DNA of 64,000 nt from Bacteroidota bacterium (GCA_021824565.1 JAKAKL010000017.1:1-64000); one strand, 5' to 3'. Positions 45,768-55,560 are shown, numbered from the stretch's first letter. Numbers and translations: made by a program. Notes: generated from the sequence alone by a model not told the origin.

Positions 45768-47240
45768 ATGATGTTCGATAAACTAAAACAACTTACAAAA
45801 GACACCGGAATTTACGGCATCAGCACTATCGGCGGCAGGGTGCTTACTTTTCTTCTGGTACCATTTTACACACACGTTTTCGACACGAGGCAATTCGGAA
45901 TTTTTTCTACTTTGTACAGCTTCATAGGCGTGCTTAATGTTCTAATGCTGTACGGGATGGACGCGTCCTATCTTAAATTTGCATCTAACCCGGTAATTGG
46001 AGATGAGAAAGATAATTTTTCCACGCCGTATTTATCCGTATTGTCCGTTAGTCTTTTGGTAAGCGGAGTTATTATTCTTTCTAAAACGTTTATATATTCT
46101 CTGCTCGATGTCCCCACAGAATATTATTACCTGGTTTATTACATTGCGGGCATATTGTTGCTCGACGCCGTCAGCGTAATTCCTTTTATCACTCTGCGGC
46201 TTGAGCATAAGGCGAAAAAGTTTGCCTTATTCAAGACAATAAATATTCTAACCAACGTTTTTCTAAATATTTTTCTCATTGTAAAATTGAAATGGGGGAT
46301 CGAGGCGGTTTTCTTCAGCAACCTAATCGCGTCGCTTTCATCTTTTCTTCTGCTGTCGCCGGAAGTAATAAAAAAAATAAGAGCTAAAATAAATTTTGAA
46401 TTATTAAAGCGTTTATTAAAATTCGGACTGCCGTACTTTCCTGCGGGCATCGCGGCAATGCTGATTCAAGGCGTCGACCGACCGATCATAAACCATCTTA
46501 CTAATCTTGAAACAGCCGGTTTATACAGCGCAAACTATAAGCTCGGAATCTTTATGATGCTTTTTGTGAATATGTTTCAGTACGCATGGCAGCCTTTCTT
46601 CCTGCAGAATGCGGAGGAGAAAAACGCAAAGGAGCTGTTCTCAAAAGTTCTTACTTATTTTACTCTCGCCGGATGCTTTATTCTTGTTATTCTTTCCTTG
46701 TTCATCAACGATGTAGTCCAGATAAAAATATTCGGACACACTATTATTCAAGAATCGTATTTAAGCGGGCTGAATATAGTGCCTGTCGTATTATCCGGAT
46801 ACATGTTCTTAGGAATGTGCACAATTTTTACCGCGGGAATCTTTATAAAAGAAAAAAGTATATACGTTCCCTTTGTTACTGCTATCGGAGCGACCGTAAA
46901 TATCGTATTAAACTTTTGGCTTATTCCTATTATAGGCATAATGGGAGCCGCTCTCGCAACGCTGCTGGCTTATCTTGTTATGGCTTTCATTTATTTCTTC
47001 ATCACCCAAAGGTTTTACAAGATTGATTACGAGCTTATAAAGTTAGGTAAGATATTTTTATCGCTTACCGCAGTTGCGGTGATTTATTATTTGCAGTATG
47101 CCGGCAATCATTTAACTATTCTAAATAAATTTTTACTTCTCCTGCTCTTTATAATTCTATTGTTGATCTTTAATGTCGGCAGGGAGGAATTAATATTCTT
47201 AAAAAATAGATTTGCCAAAAGAAAAGTTAAGAACGCATGA
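45768..47240 (+). CDS. Polysaccharide/lipid flippase (Wzx/MVF-like)
   Basis: Integral inner-membrane protein of the MOP exporter superfamily, flipping lipid-linked glycans. The 490 residues form about 14 hydrophobic segments, opening with LTKDTGIYGISTIGGRVLTF and having LLKFGLPYFPAGIAAMLIQG and GLYSANYKLGIFMMLFVNMF, typical of Wzx-like transporters. Two ATG codons in a row make the start slightly ambiguous. It overlaps dut by 4 bases (ATGA). Confidence 0.85.
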   Translation: MMFDKLKQLTKDTGIYGISTIGGRVLTFLLVPFYTHVFDTRQFGIFSTLYSFIGVLNVLMLYGMDASYLKFASNPVIGDEKDNFSTPYLSVLSVSLLVSGVIILSKTFIYSLLDVPTEYYYLVYYIAGILLLDAVSVIPFITLRLEHKAKKFALFKTINILTNVFLNIFLIVKLKWGIEAVFFSNLIASLSSFLLLSPEVIKKIRAKINFELLKRLLKFGLPYFPAGIAAMLIQGVDRPIINHLTNLETAGLYSANYKLGIFMMLFVNMFQYAWQPFFLQNAEEKNAKELFSKVLTYFTLAGCFILVILSLFINDVVQIKIFGHTIIQESYLSGLNIVPVVLSGYMFLGMCTIFTAGIFIKEKSIYVPFVTAIGATVNIVLNFWLIPIIGIMGAALATLLAYLVMAFIYFFITQRFYKIDYELIKLGKIFLSLTAVAVIYYLQYAGNHLTILNKFLLLLLFIILLLIFNVGREELIFLKNRFAKRKVKNA

Positions 47241-47707
47241 AAGAAACTATGCACGAAGAAGTTGTTGTTAAGATTAAAAAAATAAATCCCGGCTTTGATG
47301 ATATTGATCTTCCTTCATACGCAACCGGCGGAAGCGCAGGCATGGACATTCGCGCGGCTGTCAACGACGACGTAATAATTAAGCCGGGCGAAATAGTTTT
47401 AATTCCCACCAATCTATCGGTTGAAATCCCGCTTGGCTACGAAATACAGGTTCGCCCTCGAAGCGGTTTAGCAATTAAGAACGGCATAGGCATCTTAAAT
47501 TCTCCGGGCACTATCGATGCGGACTACCGCGGCGAAATAAAAATTATTATGTTCAATTTCGGCAAAGAAAATTTTGTAGTTTCACGCGGCGATAGGATTG
47601 CCCAAATAATTTTATCCAGAGTTTATATTGCCAAACTTATCCAAACAGAAAATCTTAACGACAGCCAAAGAGGAGAAGGCGGATTCGGACACACCGGCAA
47701 AGGATAA
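47237..47707 (+). CDS. dut: dUTP pyrophosphatase
   Basis: Trimeric dUTPase: dUTP to dUMP plus pyrophosphate, keeping uracil out of DNA. All motifs are present in 156 residues: AGMDIRA (1), RPRSGLAIKNG (2), GTIDADYRGEIKI (3), RGDRIAQ (4) and RGEGGFGHTG (5). It shares ATGA with the upstream flippase, so translation is coupled. A weak GC-containing inverted repeat follows but no clear terminator. Confidence 0.95.
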   Translation: MKETMHEEVVVKIKKINPGFDDIDLPSYATGGSAGMDIRAAVNDDVIIKPGEIVLIPTNLSVEIPLGYEIQVRPRSGLAIKNGIGILNSPGTIDADYRGEIKIIMFNFGKENFVVSRGDRIAQIILSRVYIAKLIQTENLNDSQRGEGGFGHTGKG

Positions 47708-47920
47708 TTAAAATATATCCGGGCATTATACGGGCAAATTAAGCCGGCATAAATTTTTTAGCAAATTTTCCATACTTTATTAAAGGAAGTGCAGAAAATA
47801 AAATTCCTTTTGCGGAAGTTTATGCGGCGATTTTTCATTACAATGAATTATTCTATAAACCGAAAGTCATAATAAGCTGAAAGAAAAAGGTCTTTGCTCA
47901 CTCAAAATCCTCCATACCAA
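47708..47920. other. Intergenic region before repeat element B
   Basis: AT-rich, no supported gene or strong terminator seen. Confidence 0.4.
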
Positions 47921-48303
47921 ACGAAATTCTGTCAATTCTGTATTTATTTGCGGCAGTTCTATGTTGTACCGGATCAAATTTGAATAGGACTAGCTTTCTT
48001 TTTGTGCGGACTTGAGTAATTTTGCCGCGTACTTGGCATTTTCAAAAGCGGACTTGACGACTTTAATCCCGGACTTGGCATTTTTTAAAGCAGACTAGGC
48101 GACTTTGCGCTTAGACTTGGCATTTTTGAAAGCAGACTAGGTGACTTTGAACATGGACTTGGCATTTTCAAAAGCGGACTAGGCGATTTTGGGCTTAGAC
48201 TTGGCATTTTTTAAAGTAGACTTGATAACTTCGAGTATAGAACAGCCATTTTTAAAAGTAGACTAAGACAAAATTTAAACGGTATGTGCCAAAATTGACA
48301 AAG
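47921..48303 (-). repeat. 21-bp-period tandem array element, copy B (13 units)
   Basis: Read on the minus strand, it begins with the same 40-bp leader as copy A (48303 to 48264, no mismatch). Thirteen units follow from 48258 down to 47987; twelve are exactly 21 bp and the last, next to the distal end, is 20. Minus-strand units have the form N5-AAAATxGCC-xAGTC-N2 and alternate between a CTTTnAAAAATGCC type and a more variable type, giving a 42-bp super-period. The distal end matches copy A: ATTCAAA, then CATAGAACTGCCGCAAAT (complement at 47947-47964) and similarity to 47921. Confidence 0.85.
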
Positions 48304-49032
48304 CATGCCCGGTTTCAAAAAATGTACTTCAGCAAAATTTACTTTTAGGACAGCCTGTTTTAACGGCAATTACTGTTTAATTTTTGCAGGCTAAAGTCTA
48401 ATAAGCGTCATCTTAATTTTTCAAAGTAGTCTGTAAATTAAGATTATACTTTTGTATCCATGTCTTTATATTTCGTCCATACATAATATAAGCTCATAAG
48501 GTTTTAGCAATGGGTTTTATGTTTGTTACTAAGGTTAGGAAAGCAGATAAGGATTTTCGCACTATATCAAAAACATTCTGGAATTAAAAGTGTGCTTATG
48601 ATAAATGCAAAAGAAACCTTATTCCTTTTGTTGACCTTAGTAACAAAAAATAACAGCAAGATTTTACCTTATTAGCTTATTAGTATGTTATAAACACATT
48701 TCACAAGCATTCTTATGTTGAGGTTAATTAGTCTAAGGTCTATGCTGTATAAAAAATAATTCCAATGCGCATGCTTCAGTATCTGTGTGCTTCTTATTAT
48801 TCAAAACTGCTCTCCTAATTTTGCAGGGCGATGCAGAAAATTTACGAAGCGAAGTTTAATTATTATTGCCCGTCAATATCTTAATAAAATTTTTTTATTA
48901 TGATTTAATAACGATATGAAAAAAAATAATTTTGTCAACCTGTTTTTTCGTCAATTATTTTGTTAATATTGAAATAGTAATTAGTTCTTCTCACCAAAGC
49001 ACACAGAAAATTTTTAGTACAAGACTTGCTCA
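48304..49032. other. Intergenic region upstream of dnaE
   Basis: No supported gene. It holds a 10-bp-arm hairpin at 48410-48444 (ATCTTAATTT/AAATTAAGAT) and a long inverted repeat at 48488-48680, listed separately. A weak promoter-like pair for dnaE is TTGTCA at 48932 and TATTTT at 48956 with an 18-base spacer. Confidence 0.5.
48488..48680. repeat. Long imperfect inverted repeat, possible MITE-like element
   Basis: The left arm 48488-48560 and right arm 48607-48680 are imperfect inverted copies. Matching blocks in order are ATAAGCTxATAAGGT, TTTGTTACTAAGGT, ATAAGG and TTTTxGC. About 46 bases separate the arms. No transposase gene lies inside. It could be a non-autonomous mobile element or a long hairpin RNA. 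Confidence 0.65.
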
Positions 49033-52000
49033 ATGTCAGATTTTGTTCACTTACATAACCACACACATTACAGCCTGCAGGACGGCGCCTGCACGGTTGA
49101 CGGGTTAGTTTCAGCAGCTAAGAAGCATGGAATGAAAGCCGTCGCTCTTACCGATCACGGCGTAATGTACGGCATCGCTGAGTTCTATAAGAAAGCAACT
49201 AAGGAAGGTATAAAGCCAATAGTTGGAATGGAAGCTTACGTAGTTGCCGAAGGCAGCAGGCACGACAAAGGCAAAGCCGAAGAAATGAACGGTAAAAAAA
49301 GAGCGAAGCATTACAACCATTTGATCCTTCTTGCAAAGAATAAGGAAGGATATAAAAACTTATCAAAGCTCTCTACGCTCGGTCATACCGAGGGCTTTTA
49401 TTATAAGCCGAGGATCGACCTTGAACTGCTTCGTAAATACCGCGATGGTTTGGTTTGTACTTCCGCTTGCGCCGGCGGTGTAGTGTCTTCGCATCTTGTT
49501 AACGGCAATTATGATAAGGCAAGAGATGTCGCAAAAGCATACAAGGATATTTTTGAAGAGGACTTTTATCTTGAAATCCAGGATCATAGTATGGATGTCG
49601 AGAAGAATGTTCTTGAAGGAATGCCGAGGCTTTCCAAAGAGCTTGGAATTAAGCTTGTCGCCACGAACGACTGCCATTATATCGAACAGGATCATTCTAT
49701 AGCGCATAATATTTTACTTCTTTTATCAGATAAGAACGGCACGGACTACCGCGATTTGCGTTACGGAACGGATCAGGTTTATTTTAAATCCGCCGAGGAG
49801 ATGAAAAAGCTTTTTAAGAATTATAAAGGCGCGATTGAAAATACACTGGAGATAGAATCTAAAATTGATTTAAAGATTGACTCCGAAGGTTATTTGTTTC
49901 CTAAGTTTCCTATTCCCGGTGACTCCCCCGCAAAGACACTTGATGACTATATGGAACTGCTCGCCCGCGAAGGTCTTGAAAAGAAAGTAAAAAATATTAA
50001 TCATGAAGTCGAAGAGCGTTTCAACTTTGAGATTGCAACTATAAAGCAGATGGGTTTCGCGGGATATTTTTTAATTGTGCAGGACTTTATTAATTCTTCA
50101 AAGAAGATGAACATTCCCGTCGGTCCCGGCAGAGGAAGCGCGGCAGGAAGTCTTGTAGCTTATTCGCTTGGAATAACAAATATAAATCCGTTAGAATATA
50201 ATTTATTGTTTGAAAGGTTTTTAAATCCGTCGAGAAAATCGATGCCTGATATAGACGTTGATTTTGCAGACGACAAACGCGGCGAAGTTATAGATTATGT
50301 GCGCAATAAATACGGTTCTAATTGCGTAAGCCAGATTATAACTTTCAACAGGCTGTCTTCAAAGGCAGTGATTAGGGATGTCGCAAGGGTTTTAAAAATC
50401 CCGATTCCTACCGTAAATAAAATAACGAAATTTATTCCTTCAAAGTTTGGAAAAGTTTACAGCATCGATCAGGCTCTTGGAGAAGTGCCGGAATTAAAGT
50501 GGGTAAGAGATTCTAAAGAGACGGACATACAAAATTTAATCAAGTACGCTAAAGTTCTGGAAGGAATGAACCGCAACGCTTCCAAGCATGCCGCCGGCGT
50601 TGTAATCACTCCCGATGACGTAAGCAATTACGTTCCTCTTGCAAGCGCAGTTTCGCAGAACGACATTGTTACCCAGTTCAACATGAAGGAGATTGAAGGC
50701 GCCGGTCTTCTTAAAATGGATTTTCTCGGGCTTCGTACATTAACTATTATCAGGGACGCGCTTGATCTTATTAAGAAAAATTACGACTCCGATATTGATA
50801 TTGATAAAGTTCCGCTGGACGATGAAAAAACTTTTCAGCTATTCTGGAAAGGACAAACGACCGGCATATTCCAGTTTGAATCCGGTCCGATGAGAGAATA
50901 CCTTAAAAAGCTTAAGCCTACAACTTTGAATGATCTTTCGGCGATGAATGCTTTGTACAGACCCGGGCCGATGGAATTTATTGATGATTTTATAGACCGC
51001 AAGTTTGGTGTGAAGGAAGTAAAATATCTTCATCCTATTTTAGAGCCGATCTTAAAAGAAACGTACGGAGTTATTGTTTATCAGGAACAGGTTATCCAGA
51101 TTGCAAACAAGGTTGGCGGAATGAGCCTTGCCGAAGCGGATATTCTTCGCCGCGCTATGGGTAAAAAAGATTTGCTCGCGATGGCTCAGCAGAAAACTAA
51201 GTTCGTTGAAGGCGCTGAAAAGAATTCCATCTCTAAGAAAATTGCCGAAGAAATTTTTGACGCTATAGATAAATTTGCAAATTACGGTTTCAATAAAAGC
51301 CACTCCGTTGCATACAGCTTTGTGGCTTATCAAACCGCATACTTGAAGGCTCATTACACGCCGGAGTTCTTGGCTGCAAACCTTACGAATGAATTTGGAA
51401 ATAAAAATAAAGTCTCAAATTTTTTGGAGGACTGCCGTAAGCTAAAGATCGAAGTCCTTCCGCCGGACGTAAACAATCCTACAGTTTCATTTGATGTCGT
51501 TGACGGTAAGATCAGGTTTGGAATGTCTGCAATAAAGAATGTCGGCATCAATGCTGTTGAAGAAATTATTCGATCAAGGAACAGGCTTGGCAGAGACTTT
51601 ACGAGCATCTTTGATTTTTGCTCAAATGTAGATACGCGCATCGTCAACAAAAGAACACTTGAAGGCTTAGTAGTTGCCGGCGCCTTTGACGGCTCGAATA
51701 AAAATAGAGCTCAGCTCTTTGAAGCCATTGAAAGCGCATTAGAGTTCGGGCATAAAGCTGCGCTGTTCCAAACTTCAAGCGAGAACAGCTTGTTCGGCAG
51801 CGTTGAAGAAGTAATGAAAATTTCCGAACCAAGGCTTCCGGATATTAAGCCGTGGACTGAAAAGGAAAAGCTTGCAAGAGAAAGAGAAGTAATTGGATTT
51901 TATGTGACCGGTCATCCTCTTCAAAAATATGAAGTGGAATACAGATCGTTTGCTACGATTCATCTCGGAGAGACTGAAGAATTGGAAGAGCAGAACGTTG

Positions 52001-52503
52001 ACCTTGTGAGAGCGTGCGGCGTAATTACTTCGCTTGAAACAAAGATTGATAAATCCGGAAGAGTAATGGCGTTTTTAACTCTTGATGATTTTTCCGGCTC
52101 GTGCGAGGCTTTGGTTTTTTCCAAGACTTACGAAAAGTTTGGAAAATATTTAAACGAAGAAGAATGCGTTTTTATAATCGGCAAGCCGGAAAGCAGCGGC
52201 GACGCAATTAAGATTCAAATAGACGAAGTAATTCCGCTAGAGTCGGCTCGCGAAAGATTTACAGAAAGTATAAAAATTTCATTAGAGCAGAATGAAAATT
52301 CGCCTGAAAAAATTGTAGGATTAAAATCGGTTCTTGAGAAACATAGAGGCGCTATCCCTGCTTACTTGAGTTTGATGAGCAACGGTTCTAAGCCGAGATT
52401 ATTTTTCTTAAGAGATTTCCGCGTAAAAATATCAAACGAGTTTGTGGAAAGCGTCAACAATTTGTTCGGCGAGGATTCGGTTATTTTTACAGGAAAGCGT
52501 TAA
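49033..52503 (+). CDS. dnaE: DNA polymerase III subunit alpha
   Basis: Replicative polymerase catalytic subunit. The 1156 residues begin with the PHP domain (FVHLHNHTHYSLQDGAC, LTDHGVMYG). The palm and finger core follow, with GPGRGSAAGSLVAYSLGI and catalytic acids D406 and D408 in PDIDVDFADDKR and D563 in LLKMDFLGL. FANYGFNKSHSVAYSFVAYQ lies further on, then helix-hairpin-helix and OB-fold regions (LDDFSGSCEALVFSKTYEKF). Length suits DnaE1. It follows a repeat-rich gap and appears to have its own promoter. Confidence 0.97.
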   Translation: MSDFVHLHNHTHYSLQDGACTVDGLVSAAKKHGMKAVALTDHGVMYGIAEFYKKATKEGIKPIVGMEAYVVAEGSRHDKGKAEEMNGKKRAKHYNHLILLAKNKEGYKNLSKLSTLGHTEGFYYKPRIDLELLRKYRDGLVCTSACAGGVVSSHLVNGNYDKARDVAKAYKDIFEEDFYLEIQDHSMDVEKNVLEGMPRLSKELGIKLVATNDCHYIEQDHSIAHNILLLLSDKNGTDYRDLRYGTDQVYFKSAEEMKKLFKNYKGAIENTLEIESKIDLKIDSEGYLFPKFPIPGDSPAKTLDDYMELLAREGLEKKVKNINHEVEERFNFEIATIKQMGFAGYFLIVQDFINSSKKMNIPVGPGRGSAAGSLVAYSLGITNINPLEYNLLFERFLNPSRKSMPDIDVDFADDKRGEVIDYVRNKYGSNCVSQIITFNRLSSKAVIRDVARVLKIPIPTVNKITKFIPSKFGKVYSIDQALGEVPELKWVRDSKETDIQNLIKYAKVLEGMNRNASKHAAGVVITPDDVSNYVPLASAVSQNDIVTQFNMKEIEGAGLLKMDFLGLRTLTIIRDALDLIKKNYDSDIDIDKVPLDDEKTFQLFWKGQTTGIFQFESGPMREYLKKLKPTTLNDLSAMNALYRPGPMEFIDDFIDRKFGVKEVKYLHPILEPILKETYGVIVYQEQVIQIANKVGGMSLAEADILRRAMGKKDLLAMAQQKTKFVEGAEKNSISKKIAEEIFDAIDKFANYGFNKSHSVAYSFVAYQTAYLKAHYTPEFLAANLTNEFGNKNKVSNFLEDCRKLKIEVLPPDVNNPTVSFDVVDGKIRFGMSAIKNVGINAVEEIIRSRNRLGRDFTSIFDFCSNVDTRIVNKRTLEGLVVAGAFDGSNKNRAQLFEAIESALEFGHKAALFQTSSENSLFGSVEEVMKISEPRLPDIKPWTEKEKLAREREVIGFYVTGHPLQKYEVEYRSFATIHLGETEELEEQNVDLVRACGVITSLETKIDKSGRVMAFLTLDDFSGSCEALVFSKTYEKFGKYLNEEECVFIIGKPESSGDAIKIQIDEVIPLESARERFTESIKISLEQNENSPEKIVGLKSVLEKHRGAIPAYLSLMSNGSKPRLFFLRDFRVKISNEFVESVNNLFGEDSVIFTGKR

Positions 52504-52644
52504 TTATATTCGTTATCGGGAAGCATAATTAAAAAAGGTAATGACTGAATTCACATTCTGAAATATTCAATGTTGTGTAACAGGCGCCGTTTTAGTAATT
52601 TTTGACCTCCGTTTTATACAAATAATATAGGCAGCAGTTAAACG

Positions 52645-53487
52645 ATGGCAGCGAACGAAAATAATAAGTTTTGGGCAGTTATACTTGGAGCTTCTTCAGG
52701 TTTCGGCGAAGCGACTACATTGAAACTTGCGGAAGACGGTTATAATATTGTCGGCGTTCATCTCGATAGGCAAGCCACAATGTCGAATGTAGATAGGATT
52801 CTAAGTCAGATAAAATCGCTCGGCGTCAAATCAATGTTCTTTAATGTTAATGCTGCCGACGAAGTAAAGAGAAAAGAAATTATCGAAGAGATAAAAAAAG
52901 TTTCTAATGGGCAGCCGGTTGTAAAAATATTGATGCATTCGCTTGCATTCGGATCATTAAAGCCGTTTATTCCTTCTGCGGGAGAGCAGCCTTTAACCAA
53001 AGCTCAAATGGAAATGACTATGGATGTTATGGCGAACTCGCTTGTGTATTGGGCGCAAGATCTTGTAATGAATAATCTCTTGACAAACAAAGCAAGAATA
53101 TTTGCGATGACAAGTTCAGGCGGACATACAGCAATACCTTATTACGGCGCAGTGTCAGCGGCAAAAGCGGCGCTTGAGTCGCATTGCAGGCAGTTGTCAA
53201 CCGAGCTGGGATTTATGGGAGTATCAGTGAACCCGATTATGGCTGGTGTAACGGATACGCCTGCTTTGAGAAAAATTCCGGGCAACATTCCAATGATCGA
53301 AGTTGCCAGGAGAAAAAATCCAAGAACGCGATTAACCAGCCCTGAAGATATTGCTAAAATAATTTCTTTACTTTGTAAAGACGGAGGCGAATGGATTTCA
53401 GGAGGATTAATTCATGCAGACGGCGGCGAAGACGTTGTTAATTTTGTCGGTCAAGGCGAGCCGTCCGATAAATCATTTAATTTTTAA
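52645..53487 (+). CDS. FabL-like enoyl-ACP reductase (short-chain dehydrogenase)
   Basis: Probably reduces enoyl-ACP in fatty acid elongation. The 280-residue Rossmann protein has the cofactor loop GASSGFGEATTLKLAEDGYN and, in place of the classical Y-x3-K, a Y-x6-K catalytic pair in AIPYYGAVSAAKAALES, as in FabI and FabL. The GxSSGxG loop and the C-terminal VTDTPALRKIP and GGLIHADGG resemble FabL. Another SDR function cannot be excluded. No other fab gene is nearby; trxA follows 20 bases later. Confidence 0.75.
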   Translation: MAANENNKFWAVILGASSGFGEATTLKLAEDGYNIVGVHLDRQATMSNVDRILSQIKSLGVKSMFFNVNAADEVKRKEIIEEIKKVSNGQPVVKILMHSLAFGSLKPFIPSAGEQPLTKAQMEMTMDVMANSLVYWAQDLVMNNLLTNKARIFAMTSSGGHTAIPYYGAVSAAKAALESHCRQLSTELGFMGVSVNPIMAGVTDTPALRKIPGNIPMIEVARRKNPRTRLTSPEDIAKIISLLCKDGGEWISGGLIHADGGEDVVNFVGQGEPSDKSFNF

Positions 53488-53507
53488 TTTTATTTTAAAA
53501 GGTGAAT

Positions 53508-53828
53508 ATGAAACCAATTACTATTACCGATGATAATTTTGATGCCGAAGTTTTAAAATCAGACGTTCCGGTATTGATAGACTTCTGGGCTGTGTGGTGC
53601 GGTCCGTGCAGAATGATAGCTCCAATTGTTGAAGAATTGGCAAGCGAGTATTCAGGAAAATTAAAAATCGGCAAGCTTGATGTTGATAATAATCAGCAGA
53701 CTTCAATAAAGTACGGCGTGCGAAGCATTCCAACTTTATTAATTTTTAAGGGTGGTCAACTGAAAGATGCTATTATTGGTGCGGTTCCAAAAGCGCAGAT
53801 TGTGCAAAGATTGAAAACCGTTATGTAA
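53508..53828 (+). CDS. trxA: Thioredoxin
   Basis: Cytoplasmic disulfide reductase. 106 residues from the ATG at 53508 (AAAGG 5 bases upstream; a GTG two codons earlier is less likely): ITDDNFDAEVLKSDVPVLID, active site WCGPC at 30-34, and RSIPTLLIFKGG with the cis-Pro. Full length. Confidence 0.95.
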   Translation: MKPITITDDNFDAEVLKSDVPVLIDFWAVWCGPCRMIAPIVEELASEYSGKLKIGKLDVDNNQQTSIKYGVRSIPTLLIFKGGQLKDAIIGAVPKAQIVQRLKTVM

Positions 53829-53874
53829 TAATAGCTGAAATTAATTTTAAAATATATTTTTGACTTGGAGAATA

Positions 53875-55458
53875 ATGAAGAAGATAATTATAACTGATTC
53901 TGTGGATAAGAAATGCGCAAACATTTTAGAATCTGCAGGCTTTGAAGTTACTTATAAGCCAGGCATGCCGAAAGAAGAAATAAAAAAAGTAATTAAAGAC
54001 TTTAACGGCATGGTAGTAAGAAGCGATACTCAGGTTACGCCGGATTTAATTGAGCTGATGGATAACATGGAAGTTATTGGAAGAGCCGGAGCTGGCGTTG
54101 ACAATATAAATTTAGAAGCCGCCACCCGCAAAGGCATTATTGTTATGAACACGCCCGGAGGAAATACAATTTCGACGGCTGAGCATACAATGGCTTTAAT
54201 GATGTCGATGTGCAGGAACATAGCACAATCAAATCAATCATTGCGTGCAGGAAAATGGGAGAGAAAAAAATTCAGCGGAACCGAATTGTGGGGTAAAACT
54301 TTAGGAATTATTGGATTGGGAAAAATCGGGCGCGAGGTAGCAGTTCGTTCCAAAGCTTTTGGCATGATGGTAATTGGATTTGATCCGGTGCTATCTGAAG
54401 AAATGGCACTGAAGATCGGCGTTGCTCTTGTTGACCTCGATACGGTTTTCAAAAATTCCGATATAATCACAGTTCATGTGCCTTTGAGTGAAGAAACAAA
54501 AAATTTATTATCGGAAGAGACTCTTCATAGATGTAAAGACGGAGTGAAATTAATTAATTGCGCACGAGGCGGAATAATTAATGAAGATGCCTTAGTAAAG
54601 GCTTTGGAAAGCGGTAAAGTTTCTTCTGCAGCTCTCGACGTTTATACTAAAGAGCCGCCGGAATTTACGGGTTCGTTGATCCAGCATCCAAAGGTTGTAA
54701 CTACGCCACATTTAGGCGCGTCGACTGAAGAAGCTCAGGAAAAAGTTGCAGTTCAAATTGCAGAGCAAATGGTTGATTTGTTCAATCAAAAAGGCGTGCG
54801 GGGAGCAGTGAATGCCGCAGCCGTTGAATCAGCAGGGAGCAAAGAATTAATTCCTTATGTAAAGCTTGCAGAAAATTTGGGAACGCTTCATTCGCAATTA
54901 AACAAAGGTCAGCTTAAACAGATCAATATAAATTACAGCGGCGAACTGCTGCATGCGTCAACAACATTATTGTCGACCGCGGTTCTAAAAGGATTTTTAT
55001 CCAAGAAAATGACTGCCGGAGTAAACTTAATTAATGCGCCGTTTCTTGCAAAGGAGATGGGAGTTAAAATTAATGAAACGAAATCCGGCGCCAATTCAAA
55101 TTACGTAAATTTGATGACGGTTGAATTTATAACTGATAAAGAAAAACATTCGCTTGCCGGAACCGTATTTGGAAGCAGTCAAATTAGAGTAGTAGACATT
55201 GACGGTTTCCATCTTGAATTAAACCCGGAAGGCAACATGCTTTTCTACGCAAATATAGATAAGCCTGGAATGCTTGCTAACGTCGGTAAAATTTTAGCCG
55301 AATCGAATATCAATATTGCCGGACTATCTCTTGGCAGGCTTGACATAGGCAAGAAAGCGATCACAGTAATTAATGTCGACAGCGAAATAAATAAAGATGT
55401 TGTTAAATTAATTTCCGAGATAAGCGGCGTTACCGATGTTTACGCTGTAAAAGTTTAA
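53875..55458 (+). CDS. serA: D-3-phosphoglycerate dehydrogenase
   Basis: First step of serine synthesis, 3-phosphoglycerate to 3-phosphohydroxypyruvate. 527 residues from the ATG at 53875 with GGAG upstream. Domains: substrate/NAD D-2-hydroxyacid dehydrogenase (GRAGAGVDNINLEAATRKGI, NTPGGNTISTAEHT, LGIIGLGKIGREVA, NCARGGIINEDAL), an intervening domain (VNAAAVESAG onward) and a C-terminal ACT domain (MLFYANIDKPGMLANVGKIL), as in the long type I form. The ACT domain suggests serine feedback. Confidence 0.95.
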   Translation: MKKIIITDSVDKKCANILESAGFEVTYKPGMPKEEIKKVIKDFNGMVVRSDTQVTPDLIELMDNMEVIGRAGAGVDNINLEAATRKGIIVMNTPGGNTISTAEHTMALMMSMCRNIAQSNQSLRAGKWERKKFSGTELWGKTLGIIGLGKIGREVAVRSKAFGMMVIGFDPVLSEEMALKIGVALVDLDTVFKNSDIITVHVPLSEETKNLLSEETLHRCKDGVKLINCARGGIINEDALVKALESGKVSSAALDVYTKEPPEFTGSLIQHPKVVTTPHLGASTEEAQEKVAVQIAEQMVDLFNQKGVRGAVNAAAVESAGSKELIPYVKLAENLGTLHSQLNKGQLKQININYSGELLHASTTLLSTAVLKGFLSKKMTAGVNLINAPFLAKEMGVKINETKSGANSNYVNLMTVEFITDKEKHSLAGTVFGSSQIRVVDIDGFHLELNPEGNMLFYANIDKPGMLANVGKILAESNINIAGLSLGRLDIGKKAITVINVDSEINKDVVKLISEISGVTDVYAVKV

Positions 55459-55487
55459 CTAAAAATATACATTATAAGTTTTATAGC

Positions 55488-55516
55488 TTGACAAAAAAGC
55501 AGGCTTGTGCTATTTT
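55488..55516 (+). promoter_or_regulatory. Promoter-like site upstream of the GWxTD gene
   Basis: Perfect -35 TTGACA at 55488-55493 and -10 TATTTT at 55511-55516 with a 17-base spacer. The predicted start point falls at the base of a terminator hairpin, so only terminated short RNA or read-through transcripts would arise from it. Confidence 0.5.
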
Positions 55517-55521
55517 TCAAA

Positions 55522-55560
55522 AAGGAATGACATGAAAAATGTTCATTCCTTAATTTTTTT
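55522..55560 (+). terminator. Rho-independent terminator after serA
   Basis: AAGGAATGA (55522-55530) pairs with TCATTCCTT (55543-55551), the stem can extend through CAT/ATG, and AATTTTTTT follows. It may end serA transcription or act as an attenuator for the next gene. Confidence 0.75.

Noticed and set aside
49033..52503. Second polymerase or error-prone DnaE2
   Set aside because: PHP domain, length and full catalytic set fit the replicative DnaE1, and no imuA/imuB genes adjoin it.
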